A DNA stretch of 64,000 nt from Scytonema sp. UIC 10036 (GTDB lineage: Bacteria; Cyanobacteriota; Cyanobacteriia; Cyanobacteriales; Nostocaceae): NCBI RefSeq assembly GCF_009725235.1, contig NZ_WJFC01000004.1:117668-181667 (forward strand). The letters are read 5' to 3'. Positions 8,178 through 15,793 of the stretch are shown here, in pieces. The position numbers were made by a program, and so were the translations under genes. The notes under the pieces were generated by a model. The model saw only the letters and a list, made by a program, of their open reading frames with translations, ran no database searches and had not been told where the DNA came from. How positions within the stretch are numbered: position 1 is the stretch's first letter; each line of letters opens with the position of its first letter.

Positions 8178-8270
8178 TAGCTAATAGCTAATTGCTAACT
8201 GCTAATTGCTAATTGTTGTTTTTCATCAGCCATTAACCATTAGCCATTAGCCATTAGCCATTAGCATTTA
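8170..8270. repeat. STRR arrays (gctaata/attgcta and ttagcca units)
   Basis: Several copies of a 7-base gctaatN unit (about 8170-8213), followed by head-to-tail ccattag units (about 8229-8266), lie between two convergent genes. The second array reaches the stop region of the minus-strand gene at 8261. Confidence 0.85.
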
Positions 8271-8644
8271 TCCGATACATAAGTGCTAGAACGCTTGCCA
8301 AAAATAGTGTAACGGTTGTCGCGAACTTGTTCGTAAATGCGATCGCATACCCATTTGACTCCCGGTAATGCACGATAAGTATCCACAAAGATACTGCCAT
8401 TAGGTAGAAGTTTGCCAATTTCTTCAGCAGCAGCACTGCCTTGCCAGCGTCTTTCTGGGGCGTTTGCGTCTAGAAGAATCATGCCTAATTCACAATTGCT
8501 TGGAGTAATAGCCCATTGTGAGAGCCTTTGCTCATCCTGCATGGGAATGTAACGAAACAATTGCCCCCCGTCAAGGGTTTCCAGCATTTGCACGAGTGTC
8601 ACACAGAGATTGCAGTTTCCGTCGTAGATTACAAAATAACTCAT
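8261..8644 (-). CDS. DCC-family (DUF393) thiol-disulfide oxidoreductase-like protein
   Basis: A 127-residue protein with the defining N-terminal motif YDGNCNLC (residues 7-14, DxxCxxC), then RYIPMQDEQ, MILLDANAPERRWQGSAAAEE and a C-terminal basic region. DUF393/DCC proteins have a thioredoxin-like fold and are predicted redox proteins; substrate unknown. The final residues overlap the STRR array. Divergent from the AraC-type regulator at 8789, with 144 bases between. Confidence 0.85.
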   Translation of the reverse strand: MSYFVIYDGNCNLCVTLVQMLETLDGGQLFRYIPMQDEQRLSQWAITPSNCELGMILLDANAPERRWQGSAAAEEIGKLLPNGSIFVDTYRALPGVKWVCDRIYEQVRDNRYTIFGKRSSTYVSDKC

Positions 8645-8788
8645 CGGACTATGTAGGTGTTTTAACGCTTAGTGTGTTAATATTTTTAACATTAAGTTTT
8701 TTGCTTTTTCATACAGTACTTTTGGCTGTTGAAAAGAGCATATACAACATAAACTCGCACTCAAGCAATCGTTTCTGGGGAAAAAACG

Positions 8789-9694
8789 ATGCCACAGGAG
8801 AACATTATATGTGTGGATTTTGCTCAAGAAGACGCATATACACAAATTCTACCGCGATCTCCTCTTATTTCAAGTTACCGTGCTAATTGGGAATGTATTC
8901 GTTTAGATCATCATTTGCAACCTGCTCATGAGACTCCAGAACACAGTCCCCAACAGTATGCGATCGGCATTAGCTTGGAAAAACAGACATTCAGCGCCAA
9001 ACGGGTGTTGAATGGTGACACGCGCCATGAAAGCATTAACTATGGCGATATTGCAGTGATTCCAGCAAACACCTATCATAAATTCACTTGGCACTCAGAA
9101 GTAGAATTTTTGGTTCTCAGCTTGGAAGAAACCATGTTTACCCGTGCTCTCTATGACTCAGTGGATTTGCATCAACTAGAAATACTACCCCATTTTGCTA
9201 CCCCAGACCCGTTAGTTCATCATATAGGATTGGCACTTAAGTCAGAACTAGAATCGCAGTATAAAGGTAGCCGTATTTATATAGAATCTTTAGCAACAAC
9301 CCTTTGCATTCACATTCTTAAACAATATGCTGTTTCTTCTACGAAGATTGCTACACAATCGGAAGCCCTCTCGAATGTCAAGTTACGACAAGCTATTGAG
9401 TATATCAATCAAAATTTAGAAAAAGATTTAACCTTGACTGAAATTGCGAGAGTTGCAGGTATGAGCATATATCATTTCTCAAGGTTATTTAAACAATCAA
9501 CAGGTTTTTCACCCCACCAATATGTTTTGAATTCCAGAATAGAAAAATCCAAAAGATTATTAGTGAAAACAGAAGAAGCAATCGATCAGATATGCCAGCA
9601 AGTAGGTTTTCAAAGCCAAAGCCACTTTACCAATGTATTTCGTAAATTAATAGGTACGACACCTAAGGCATATAGAAAACAAGTGAAAATCTAA
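8789..9694 (+). CDS. AraC-family transcriptional regulator
   Basis: A 301-residue protein. The N-terminal part (to about 190) is a cupin-like sensor with GDIAVIPANTYHKFTWHSEVEFLVLSLEE. The C-terminal 100 residues carry two helix-turn-helix motifs: YINQNLEKDLTLTEIARVAGMSIYHFSRLFKQSTGFSPHQYVLNSRIEKSKRLL (split here by sense, one domain) and the second HTH ending in the family signature FQSQSHFTNVFRKLIGTTPKAYRK. It likely binds a small ligand and regulates neighbouring genes, perhaps the divergent DCC gene. The stop overlaps by 4 bases the end of the convergent gene 9691-10152. Confidence 0.9.
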   Translation: MPQENIICVDFAQEDAYTQILPRSPLISSYRANWECIRLDHHLQPAHETPEHSPQQYAIGISLEKQTFSAKRVLNGDTRHESINYGDIAVIPANTYHKFTWHSEVEFLVLSLEETMFTRALYDSVDLHQLEILPHFATPDPLVHHIGLALKSELESQYKGSRIYIESLATTLCIHILKQYAVSSTKIATQSEALSNVKLRQAIEYINQNLEKDLTLTEIARVAGMSIYHFSRLFKQSTGFSPHQYVLNSRIEKSKRLLVKTEEAIDQICQQVGFQSQSHFTNVFRKLIGTTPKAYRKQVKI

Positions 9695-10152
9695 AATTCA
9701 GTAAACTCAAATACATCATAAGTACCTCCACGTAGCACAGATTCCGTGTGTTTGCCCTGCAAGCGTTTACCAACGATCTGTTCTAGAGCGCCCCAAACAG
9801 CGCCTAATGTATAGGTACATTGACGAGTTGAACCTTGGGGTTCGTTCGCAGAACACAAAGTTTCTGAAGTGTAAACTTTTATAGTATTATCTTCAGAGAA
9901 AATTCGCTCGATGACACAAAGCCGCGTACCATCTTGACCTAAAGCGAGTCTAAGCTTGTAAGCAATATTATCTAAGGATATGGTTGTTCCTACCAAACCT
10001 AATTCTTGTGCTAACTTTTTACCGCGATTGCGACCTGCCGCAGTTAATGCGATCGCTATCGTCTTTTCGCCCAAAGTTTCTTCCATTCCCTCAATTGCTG
10101 CCTTAAAACAGACAATGCTGCTAAAATCTCCCAATGTTGGACGTAGCATCAA
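9691..10152 (-). CDS. Conserved hypothetical protein, possibly V4R-like
   Basis: A 153-residue soluble protein. It begins MLRPTLGDFSSIVCFKAAIEGMEETLGEK and ends with CTYTLGAVWGALEQIVGKRLQGKHTESVLRGG (given as pattern, residues about 111-142). The fold pattern and the Cys pair near residues 100-112 recall 4-vinyl-reductase-like ligand-binding domains, but this is a weak resemblance. It is convergent with the AraC gene and overlaps it by 4 bases. Function unknown. Confidence 0.55.
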   Translation of the reverse strand: MMLRPTLGDFSSIVCFKAAIEGMEETLGEKTIAIALTAAGRNRGKKLAQELGLVGTTISLDNIAYKLRLALGQDGTRLCVIERIFSEDNTIKVYTSETLCSANEPQGSTRQCTYTLGAVWGALEQIVGKRLQGKHTESVLRGGTYDVFEFTEF

Positions 10153-10438
10153 TTACGCTCCTGTAGATTAACTTTTCTAAGCTCTCGTTGTAGCTTTTCC
10201 TATTAGGATTTTGGCTGTAAGAACTTCAGGATACAACAAAGAGCAACTTAATGTGCAACAGTGTTTGCCTTGAGTTCATCAGCATATTTGTATTGTTTTA
10301 TTTAGGAAGAAAACCGTTAAATAAATCTTAAGATTGTTTTACTATTGTAGCTAAACTTCGTGGCAATGCAGGTTATCAGTTGCGAATTATAATTAGACTT
10401 ATTATCTAAATTTTCTACTAACAATAAGCGAGTGGTGG

Positions 10439-10624
10439 CAATACTACAAGGGCTGAGACATAAATTCCAAAACACGTAGGTTGGGGAGCCACAAAAAGTG
10501 CTCTGGTTCCCAGAGTTGAGTGAAGTGGCGTTTGAGGAACGAAACCCAACATCTAGAAGCATTTGTTGGGTAACGCGCGTGCTCAACCCAACAAAGCTAA
10601 AATTCGAGAGTCCTGGCAGTATTG
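10439..10624. mobile_element. MITE-like element, CAATACT family, 186 bp with perfect 10-bp target duplication
   Basis: The element starts CAATACTACAAGGGCTGAGA and ends CCTGGCAGTATTG, whose reverse complement is CAATACTGCCAGG. It is flanked on both sides by the identical 10-mer CGAGTGGTGG (10429-10438 and 10625-10634). Inside are the family core (inverted here) with AACCCAAC/GTTGGGTT arms and an extra segment of about 40 bp absent from the other copies. It has no coding capacity. It lies in the 660-base gap between 10153 and 10815; the rest of that gap has nothing recognisable. Confidence 0.85.
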
Positions 10625-10815
10625 CGAGTGGTGGGCTTTAGCCCTACCTACTTAATATCTAGATTTTTAGTTACATTTTTGGCATCAGTAACTAGGAATA
10701 AAGCACTAGATGAAATTAGAGACACAGTACCATGTGTGTTTGATTGGGGTTTTCTATGATGAAAACATGGAACAAACAAGAAAGAGTTTCTACACAACAA
10801 TGTTTAGGAGTTCGG

Positions 10816-11289
10816 ATGCAATTCAAGTATATATCAGTATTTATCCTCACTACAGCAGCTATTATTACAACTGCATCTGTAATACTGGCACAATTCCCAC
10901 CAAACCAAAGGCAATTTCCAGGAAGACAAGGTTTTCCCGTTACAGAACAAGGACAACCAGATTTTAAGGAGCTTAACCTCAGCGATGAGCAAAAGGATAA
11001 ACTGAAAGAAGTTCAAGAAGATACTCGTACTCAGCTCGACGAAATTCTTACAAACGAACAGCGCGATACCTTAAAACAAGCCATTGCAGCAGGTCAGAAA
11101 CCACCACAAGCAATGCTGTCGCTCAACTTATCTGACGAGCAAAAACAACAAATACAAGATGCTATGGAATCACAAAGGCAAAAAATCTCTGAGATTCTCA
11201 CTCCTGAACAACAACAACTCATACGCGATCGCACTGAGCAAATACATAATAGAAATAATCCAGAAAGTTTTGGTGGATTTCCTATATAG
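10816..11289 (+). CDS. Spy/CpxP-like periplasmic protein with LTxxQ-type repeats
   Basis: With the ATG at 10816 (TAGGAG five bases upstream) the protein has 157 residues. It begins with a Sec signal peptide (MQFKYISVFILTTAAIITT..., cleaved around ILA-Q), then a Pro/Gln-rich stretch and two helical repeats built on LNLSDEQKDKL and LNLSDEQKQQI, with ILTNEQ and ILTPEQ between. These are the LTxxQ motifs of Spy/CpxP periplasmic chaperone-like stress proteins. An upstream in-frame ATG at 10744 would bury the signal peptide and is less likely. It probably helps protein folding or metal/envelope stress tolerance in the periplasm. Confidence 0.75.
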   Translation: MQFKYISVFILTTAAIITTASVILAQFPPNQRQFPGRQGFPVTEQGQPDFKELNLSDEQKDKLKEVQEDTRTQLDEILTNEQRDTLKQAIAAGQKPPQAMLSLNLSDEQKQQIQDAMESQRQKISEILTPEQQQLIRDRTEQIHNRNNPESFGGFPI

Positions 11290-11361
11290 TAATGAGCCAA
11301 TTAGCATTTCAGTACTGCTATATCTCTCCCGACTTGTAAGAAATACGGTTTGAAAAAAGCT

Positions 11362-12213
11362 TCACATTGGTAACCTGATTTGGAACCGAGTGTCTCCGGG
11401 CTGAGAGAACAAGCGAATGTCACCTTGATGCTGTCCTACTACAATGCGATACACAATGTGTAAACCCAAACCAGTTCCCTGACCCACACCTTTAGTGGTA
11501 AAAAATGGCTCAAATATATGAGGTTGAATGTCTTGAGGGATACCAAGTCCATTATCTGCAATTTCTACTAACAACAAGTCATTCTCACAACTTGTACGAA
11601 TCCAAATTTTAGGAACTGGGGATTGGGATGATTTGTCCCTAGTCCGCAATCCCCAATCCCCAGTCCCCATTACTAAAGCATCAATCGCATTATCTATTAA
11701 ATTCGTCCAAACTTGATTGAGTTCATTTCCATAAGCATAAATGTGAGGTATTTCACAATCAAACTCTCGAATGACTTCCACATGAGTTTGCTTGAGTTTG
11801 TGATTTAAAATTGTTAAAGTCGTTTCAATACCCTCATGAATATCTATTTCCTGAAGTGCTGCTTTATCCATATAAGAATAATCTTTAACTGCTTCAACAA
11901 GGGTAGAAATTCGTGCCGTACAATGGTCTATTTCATCTAATAAACCAGTTTCTTGCAGCGTTACATCTATCCAAGCCAACACACTACAAAGTAACTCCTC
12001 ACCAACATTTTTTCTAACATTGTCTAACCATTCTATATCTAGCCCTGATGTTACAAAAGTAGGAGCAAGTTTCCAAGCATTGGTCACAGCGTATGCTTCT
12101 AACCATTGCACGAGTTCTTCCTCTAAATCGCTTTGTGCGATTGGATCTAGTTTTGTTGCTGTTCCTGAAATTCCAGCAGCAGTAAGAATGTCATCGGGAA
12201 TAACTACACTCAT
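11362..12213 (-). CDS. Histidine-kinase-like protein lacking the H-box (paralogue of its upstream neighbour)
   Basis: A 283-residue protein that starts at the point where its neighbour's DHp helix ends. It has KLDPIAQSDLEEELVQWLE, NAWKLAPTFV, the second helical region SYMDKAALQEIDIHEGIE, then a complete HATPase: NQVWTNLIDNAIDA (N box), EIADNGLGIP (G1), FEPFFTTKGVGQGTGLGL (F and G2). The phosphoacceptor His region present in the adjacent kinase is absent. A roughly 20-residue insertion after the N box (GTGDWGLRTRDKSSQSPVP) is encoded by simple repeat DNA. It may act as a partner ATPase or be decaying. It is 10 bases downstream of the complete kinase and probably co-transcribed. Confidence 0.8.
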   Translation of the reverse strand: MSVVIPDDILTAAGISGTATKLDPIAQSDLEEELVQWLEAYAVTNAWKLAPTFVTSGLDIEWLDNVRKNVGEELLCSVLAWIDVTLQETGLLDEIDHCTARISTLVEAVKDYSYMDKAALQEIDIHEGIETTLTILNHKLKQTHVEVIREFDCEIPHIYAYGNELNQVWTNLIDNAIDALVMGTGDWGLRTRDKSSQSPVPKIWIRTSCENDLLLVEIADNGLGIPQDIQPHIFEPFFTTKGVGQGTGLGLHIVYRIVVGQHQGDIRLFSQPGDTRFQIRLPM

Positions 12214-12214
12214 T

Positions 12215-12243
12215 TGTCATTGGTCACTGGTCACTGGTCACTG
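12215..12243. repeat. STRR (ggtcact units) between two kinase genes
   Basis: Four to five copies of a ggtcact-type heptamer span the junction of the two kinase genes and encode the last residues (LTVTSDQ) of the upstream kinase. Confidence 0.75.
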
Positions 12244-13615
12244 TTAAAGGTAAACGGATTTGAAAGCAGGTATGTCCTTGTTGAGATTTAAAGTTAATGT
12301 TACCGTGATGTCTATTAACAATAATACGATAGGCAATTTCTAAACCCAATCCAGTTCCTTTACCTACTCCTTTAGTTGTAAAAAATGGTTCAAAAATTCG
12401 AGATTGAATGGCTGGGGGAATACCTGCTCCTGTATCAATAATTTCTACCACAAGACAAGTACTCTTATCTTTATATGTGCGAATTGTCAAATTTCCTTTA
12501 CCGTTCATTGCATCTATGGCATTGTCAATCAAATTTGTCCATACTTGGTTAAGTTCCCCTGCATAAACACAAATTTTTGGGAGAGTGCGATCGTAATCGC
12601 GGTTAACAATAACTCCGTGTTTAAGCCGATGATGTAGGATAAGTAAAGTATTTTCAATTCCCTCGTGTACATCTATTTCCTGTAAAGGTGCTCGATCCAT
12701 GTAGGAATAGCCCTTAATTGCTTTTACCAGATCGGAAATACGAGTTGTGCTTTGTTCTATTTCGTCAATCAGCCCATAGGATGATAATGATGCTTCCAAC
12801 CATTTCAGAACACTGCCAAGACACTCGCCAGGGATATTATCTGCCAGAAAATCAAGCTTTTCAACATCTAAAAAGCCATTAACCAATGTAGGGGCTAGTT
12901 TCCAAGCATTGCCGATATCATGGTCTTCCAACCAGTCTGTAATTTCGTCTTCTTTGTCGCTTTGAGTTAGGGGATCGAGTTTAGCCGCACGAGTAGCGTT
13001 ATCAGTGGCTTGACGTTGAATATCGGTAATTATTTTAATTTGCTCTTTGGAAAGTAAATTAAGCTGTAGAGATATAGTTTGTAAGTCTTGAAAGTTCTCG
13101 CGCAGCTGACAAGCCGCCCGTCGCGCTGCAGCCCCCGGATTGTTTAATTCATGAGCAAGCCCTGCTGACATTTTACCCAATGCTGCCATCTTCTCTTGTT
13201 GCCTGAGTTGTGCTTCTACATCTTGAGTACGTCCTGCCATAGCTGTTAGTATTGTGTCAGCTAAAGGCGAACATTCGGCAAGGATATGCCGGAACATATC
13301 GACTTCAATTCGCAAAACTCGACTGGGTGCGATCGCACGGGCGGTAGCAATAGAAGTTGCACCAGTCAGCATTGAAATTTCTCCCATAAATTCACCAGCG
13401 CGGTGAACAGCAAGCACTCTTGTTTCCTTGCCAACTTGCTTTGCAATTTCGATTTCACCTTCAAGGACGACATGAAAGCAATAGTTGGAATCACCTTCAT
13501 AAAAAAGGACATCACCTGGATTGAGTTCTATTTCCGTACCGTGCTGCTTCATTTCCTCCAAAGCTTCATCTGGCAACTTAGGAAAAAGCGTCATTTGATT
13601 TGGATCGTGCAGCAT
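12224..13615 (-). CDS. Sensor histidine kinase with N-terminal cyclic-nucleotide-binding-type domain
   Basis: A 463-residue cytoplasmic kinase. Residues 10-125 form a cNMP-binding-type beta-roll (LNPGDVLFYEGDSNYCFHVV, AGEFMGEISMLTG, TARAIAPSRVLRI). The DHp H-box is GLAHELNNP with His155, followed by a helical region (YSYMDRAPLQEIDVHEGIEN), then HATPase: NLIDNAIDAM, DTGAGIPP and [17 protein letters not shown]. No membrane segment. The effector-domain arginine typical of true cAMP binding is not obvious (ATSIATARAI), so the ligand is uncertain. The next gene is a truncated paralogue, and both would respond together. No response regulator is adjacent. Confidence 0.9.
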   Translation of the reverse strand: MLHDPNQMTLFPKLPDEALEEMKQHGTEIELNPGDVLFYEGDSNYCFHVVLEGEIEIAKQVGKETRVLAVHRAGEFMGEISMLTGATSIATARAIAPSRVLRIEVDMFRHILAECSPLADTILTAMAGRTQDVEAQLRQQEKMAALGKMSAGLAHELNNPGAAARRAACQLRENFQDLQTISLQLNLLSKEQIKIITDIQRQATDNATRAAKLDPLTQSDKEDEITDWLEDHDIGNAWKLAPTLVNGFLDVEKLDFLADNIPGECLGSVLKWLEASLSSYGLIDEIEQSTTRISDLVKAIKGYSYMDRAPLQEIDVHEGIENTLLILHHRLKHGVIVNRDYDRTLPKICVYAGELNQVWTNLIDNAIDAMNGKGNLTIRTYKDKSTCLVVEIIDTGAGIPPAIQSRIFEPFFTTKGVGKGTGLGLEIAYRIIVNRHHGNINFKSQQGHTCFQIRLPLTVTSDQ

Positions 13616-13703
13616 GGCAACTCCTTTATAAGAATATTTTTAATTACCAAAGTCGCTGAATTAGATAGGCATCAAAGACTGAATCAGCACTTAAAACAGT
13701 TAC

Positions 13704-13952
13704 TTATTCGACAATAGCTTGTGCAATTAACAGTCTATCAAAAGGGTCACGATGGTGAAACGGAAGAGTAGCAACAACAGCAAGATGGTCGATTGAGATG
13801 TTTAGCAAAGAGAAATCATTTAAATTGAGTTGCTGCTCTATTAATTCACGAAATGGTTTGTTAACACTAAGCTTGCCAGTGCTTTGCTTTATCGCTATTT
13901 CCCAAATACTAGCTGTACTAAATGTATAAATTTCTTTAACATAAGTAGTCGC
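13704..13952 (-). pseudogene. VapC-like PIN-domain toxin remnant (C-terminal part)
   Basis: Reading the minus strand from 13952 to the stop at 13704 gives about 82 codons including STASIWEIAIKQSTGKL, then LLNISIDHLAVVATLPFHHRDPFDRLLIAQAI. These are the middle and C-terminal acidic motifs of PIN-domain VapC toxins (the HRDPFDRLLIAQA segment is diagnostic). The N-terminal roughly 45 residues with the first catalytic Asp are missing, and the frame runs back directly into the stop codon of the Uma2 gene. No antitoxin gene is adjacent. Probably a broken toxin gene. Confidence 0.75.
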
Positions 13953-14582
13953 TCATATTAAGCTTTTAACCCAAGTACGGAAAGCACGAGTCGTTGCCAT
14001 TTCCCCATTTTTTCTAGCTGCTTCAATAAATTGAGGAATTTCTTTCACTGGCACAGGGGCAAAGGTAGGACTACTTTGAACTTCTAAATATTGCTTGCCA
14101 CTGAGTCTGTAAATCTGCAGGATACTACCGTTGTAACGCCAGAATTCTGGGATACCCATTGAAGCGTAAAGATTCAATTTATTTATGGCAGAACGTGAGT
14201 ACTCCACTTCAAGTACAAGGTCTGGCGGTGGATCTTTGCTCAAGTCTATTTTTTCCTTATCTCTAACTAAAAACTCATTCTGGATGTAGTAGCTACTGTC
14301 TGGCTCCCCTCCCTTCTCCAAGTCATCTCTTGTTAAAGTCAGCGAGCCAGTGCGGCTAATTTCCAAGCCCAGTTCTTCACATAACACCCCAATAAAAGCT
14401 TCAATTAAGCGGTTGGGGTTTTCATGTGCCTTATGTGGAGACATAATTTCTACTATTCCATTGTCATAAGCAAGTCTGGTGTTACGCCCCGATCCCATAT
14501 CAGCCAGCATACTTTTGAACGTTTGCCAGCTAATGTTTTCAAGTATGGTTCTGGTTTCTGCGGGTGTTATGGTTGTGACCAT
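13953..14582 (-). CDS. Uma2-family (DUF820) restriction-endonuclease-like protein
   Basis: A 209-residue protein with the Uma2 pattern: IVEIMSPHKAHENPNRLIEAF, GEPDSSYYI, PPDLVLEVEYSRSAINKLNLYASMGIPEFWRY. The EPD and EVE motifs match the acidic PD-(D/E)XK nuclease core. These genes are highly amplified in filamentous cyanobacteria; their biological role is unproven. The start is ATG at 14582. Its stop codon directly precedes, in the same frame, the PIN toxin remnant downstream. Confidence 0.9.
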   Translation of the reverse strand: MVTTITPAETRTILENISWQTFKSMLADMGSGRNTRLAYDNGIVEIMSPHKAHENPNRLIEAFIGVLCEELGLEISRTGSLTLTRDDLEKGGEPDSSYYIQNEFLVRDKEKIDLSKDPPPDLVLEVEYSRSAINKLNLYASMGIPEFWRYNGSILQIYRLSGKQYLEVQSSPTFAPVPVKEIPQFIEAARKNGEMATTRAFRTWVKSLI

Positions 14583-14634
14583 AATAAAAGTCTCCCATCT
14601 AAATTGTCATTTGATATGGACTTTGCTGCTAAGT

Positions 14635-14802
14635 TCATTGTTTATTTGCTTTTTTCTGTATGTATTTTTGTATACCTTGCTCAATAAGATGGTTTACTAG
14701 ATTGCTGATTGAGCGTGTTTCGCTTTCAGCCCACTCCTCTAAGATTTTTTTCTGCTCCTGAGTTATACAAATAGAGATTTTGGGTTTCTTGGTTGGCGGC
14801 AT
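14635..14802 (-). CDS. Small CopG/Arc-like ribbon-helix-helix protein
   Basis: A 55-residue ORF starting at the ATG at 14802: MPPTKKPKISICITQEQ, then KKILEEWAESETRSISNLVNHLIEQGI and a lysine-rich tail. The short beta strand (KISICIT), two helices and the S-x-S-N-L-V turn match the ribbon-helix-helix fold used by antitoxins and small repressors. It sits 52 bases upstream of the Uma2 gene on the same strand. A partner toxin is not evident. No clear ribosome binding site. Confidence 0.65.
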   Translation of the reverse strand: MPPTKKPKISICITQEQKKILEEWAESETRSISNLVNHLIEQGIQKYIQKKANKQ

Positions 14803-14931
14803 GGATAGCGCTAAGTGATTCTAAATACCCCTATTATGGGCTATCTAGCTCTTTTTTTTATATTGCTGACATTTACCGTTAGCTACCGTTACTATAGCAC
14901 CAGAGTTATATTATTGATTCCTCGATTCGGT

Positions 14932-15264
14932 TTATTCTTCTGTTTTTTCTGCATTACTGTGCTTCTCAAACTCAATCAAAATTCGCTGAATTTCTGTGAC
15001 TTCTATATCCTCCTGCTCAGACTTTGAGTAAATATCTAGTAATACGATAGTGTTCGATGAATGAATCCAATAAATGAGTCGATATCCAGCACTTTTACCT
15101 TTTTTGATATCCCTATTCTTAACCCGCGCCTTGAATATTTCATAACCTACGCCAGTGAGGCGATCGCCTGGGAGATTTCCGGCTTGCAATTGCTCTATAA
15201 TTTCTTTTAGATCCCTTTGAATCTGGCGATACTTTTTGGACACGAATTTTCCGTTGAAATTCAA
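14932..15264 (-). CDS. RelE/ParE-superfamily toxin-like protein
   Basis: A 110-residue basic protein. FVSKKYRQIQRDLKEIIEQLQAG is the N-terminal helical hairpin, LTGVGYEIFKARVKNRDIKKGKSAGYRLIYWI the beta-sheet with the Arg/Lys residues expected of an mRNA interferase, and IVLLDIYSKSEQEDI a late strand typical of this group. It lies 29 bases downstream of a small acidic protein (15294-15554), the standard antitoxin-toxin order, so the two should form a type II system. Confidence 0.85.
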   Translation of the reverse strand: MNFNGKFVSKKYRQIQRDLKEIIEQLQAGNLPGDRLTGVGYEIFKARVKNRDIKKGKSAGYRLIYWIHSSNTIVLLDIYSKSEQEDIEVTEIQRILIEFEKHSNAEKTEE

Positions 15265-15293
15265 CTGTTAGTCTAATTTCTATGGGAGATGAT

Positions 15294-15554
15294 TCAGTCA
15301 ACTTCAATATCTTCCCACAACTGGGAAAGAGAAAGTGTTTGTCCGGTTATTGCTTCGTGCCACGATTGACGAAAGCTGTCTGCTGAAAATTCTACAGCAT
15401 TGTCATCGGCTTTTTCCACCTCAACTGGTTCGTTGATTAACACAATCACTCTTACAATTTGAGCGCTGGGAAAACTGCCCAAAAGTTCTTCAGGAACTTC
15501 TAACGTTCCTTCAGGTGTGATTTTTGCCGGAAATTCGTATGCTTTGATTTTCAT
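15294..15554 (-). CDS. Type II antitoxin-like protein paired with the RelE/ParE toxin
   Basis: An 86-residue acidic protein. The N-terminus (KIKAYEFPAKITPEGTLEVPEELL) looks like a small DNA-binding beta-rich domain related to AbrB/DUF2281-type antitoxins, and the C-terminus (FRQSWHEAITGQTLSLSQLWEDIE) is a toxin-binding tail seen in many cyanobacterial antitoxins. It precedes the toxin gene on the same strand and is presumed to repress the operon. Confidence 0.8.
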   Translation of the reverse strand: MKIKAYEFPAKITPEGTLEVPEELLGSFPSAQIVRVIVLINEPVEVEKADDNAVEFSADSFRQSWHEAITGQTLSLSQLWEDIEVD

Positions 15555-15751
15555 TGTCCTCTGTCAGCTTAAAATTATAGCACAGTAACGTTACTTTAAG
15601 CCTTCACCGAACCATATTGAAGTATAAGGGCGGTAACAAGGTAAAACTGTTATTTTGTCAAGAACTTAGGGAATTATAGGAGATATAGATTCATTAAGCT
15701 ACTTTATTAAAAAGGTTGGATTGAGCAACGAAATTTAACAATAAGGGTTCA

Positions 15752-15783
15752 ATGTTGGGTTTCGTTCCTCAACCCAACCTACG
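15752..15783. repeat. Core fragment of the MITE-like family
   Basis: Only the core hairpin (GTTGGGTT, loop tcgttcctc, AACCCAAC, then ctacg) is present, 10 bases from the 3' end of the fused reductase gene. Without termini it is a fragment, or it acts as a transcript-end hairpin. Confidence 0.7.
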
Positions 15784-15793
15784 TAATGTATGC

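Noticed and set aside
10317..10586. Open frame of 89 codons, minus strand
   Set aside because: Same reason; it translates the element at 10439-10624.
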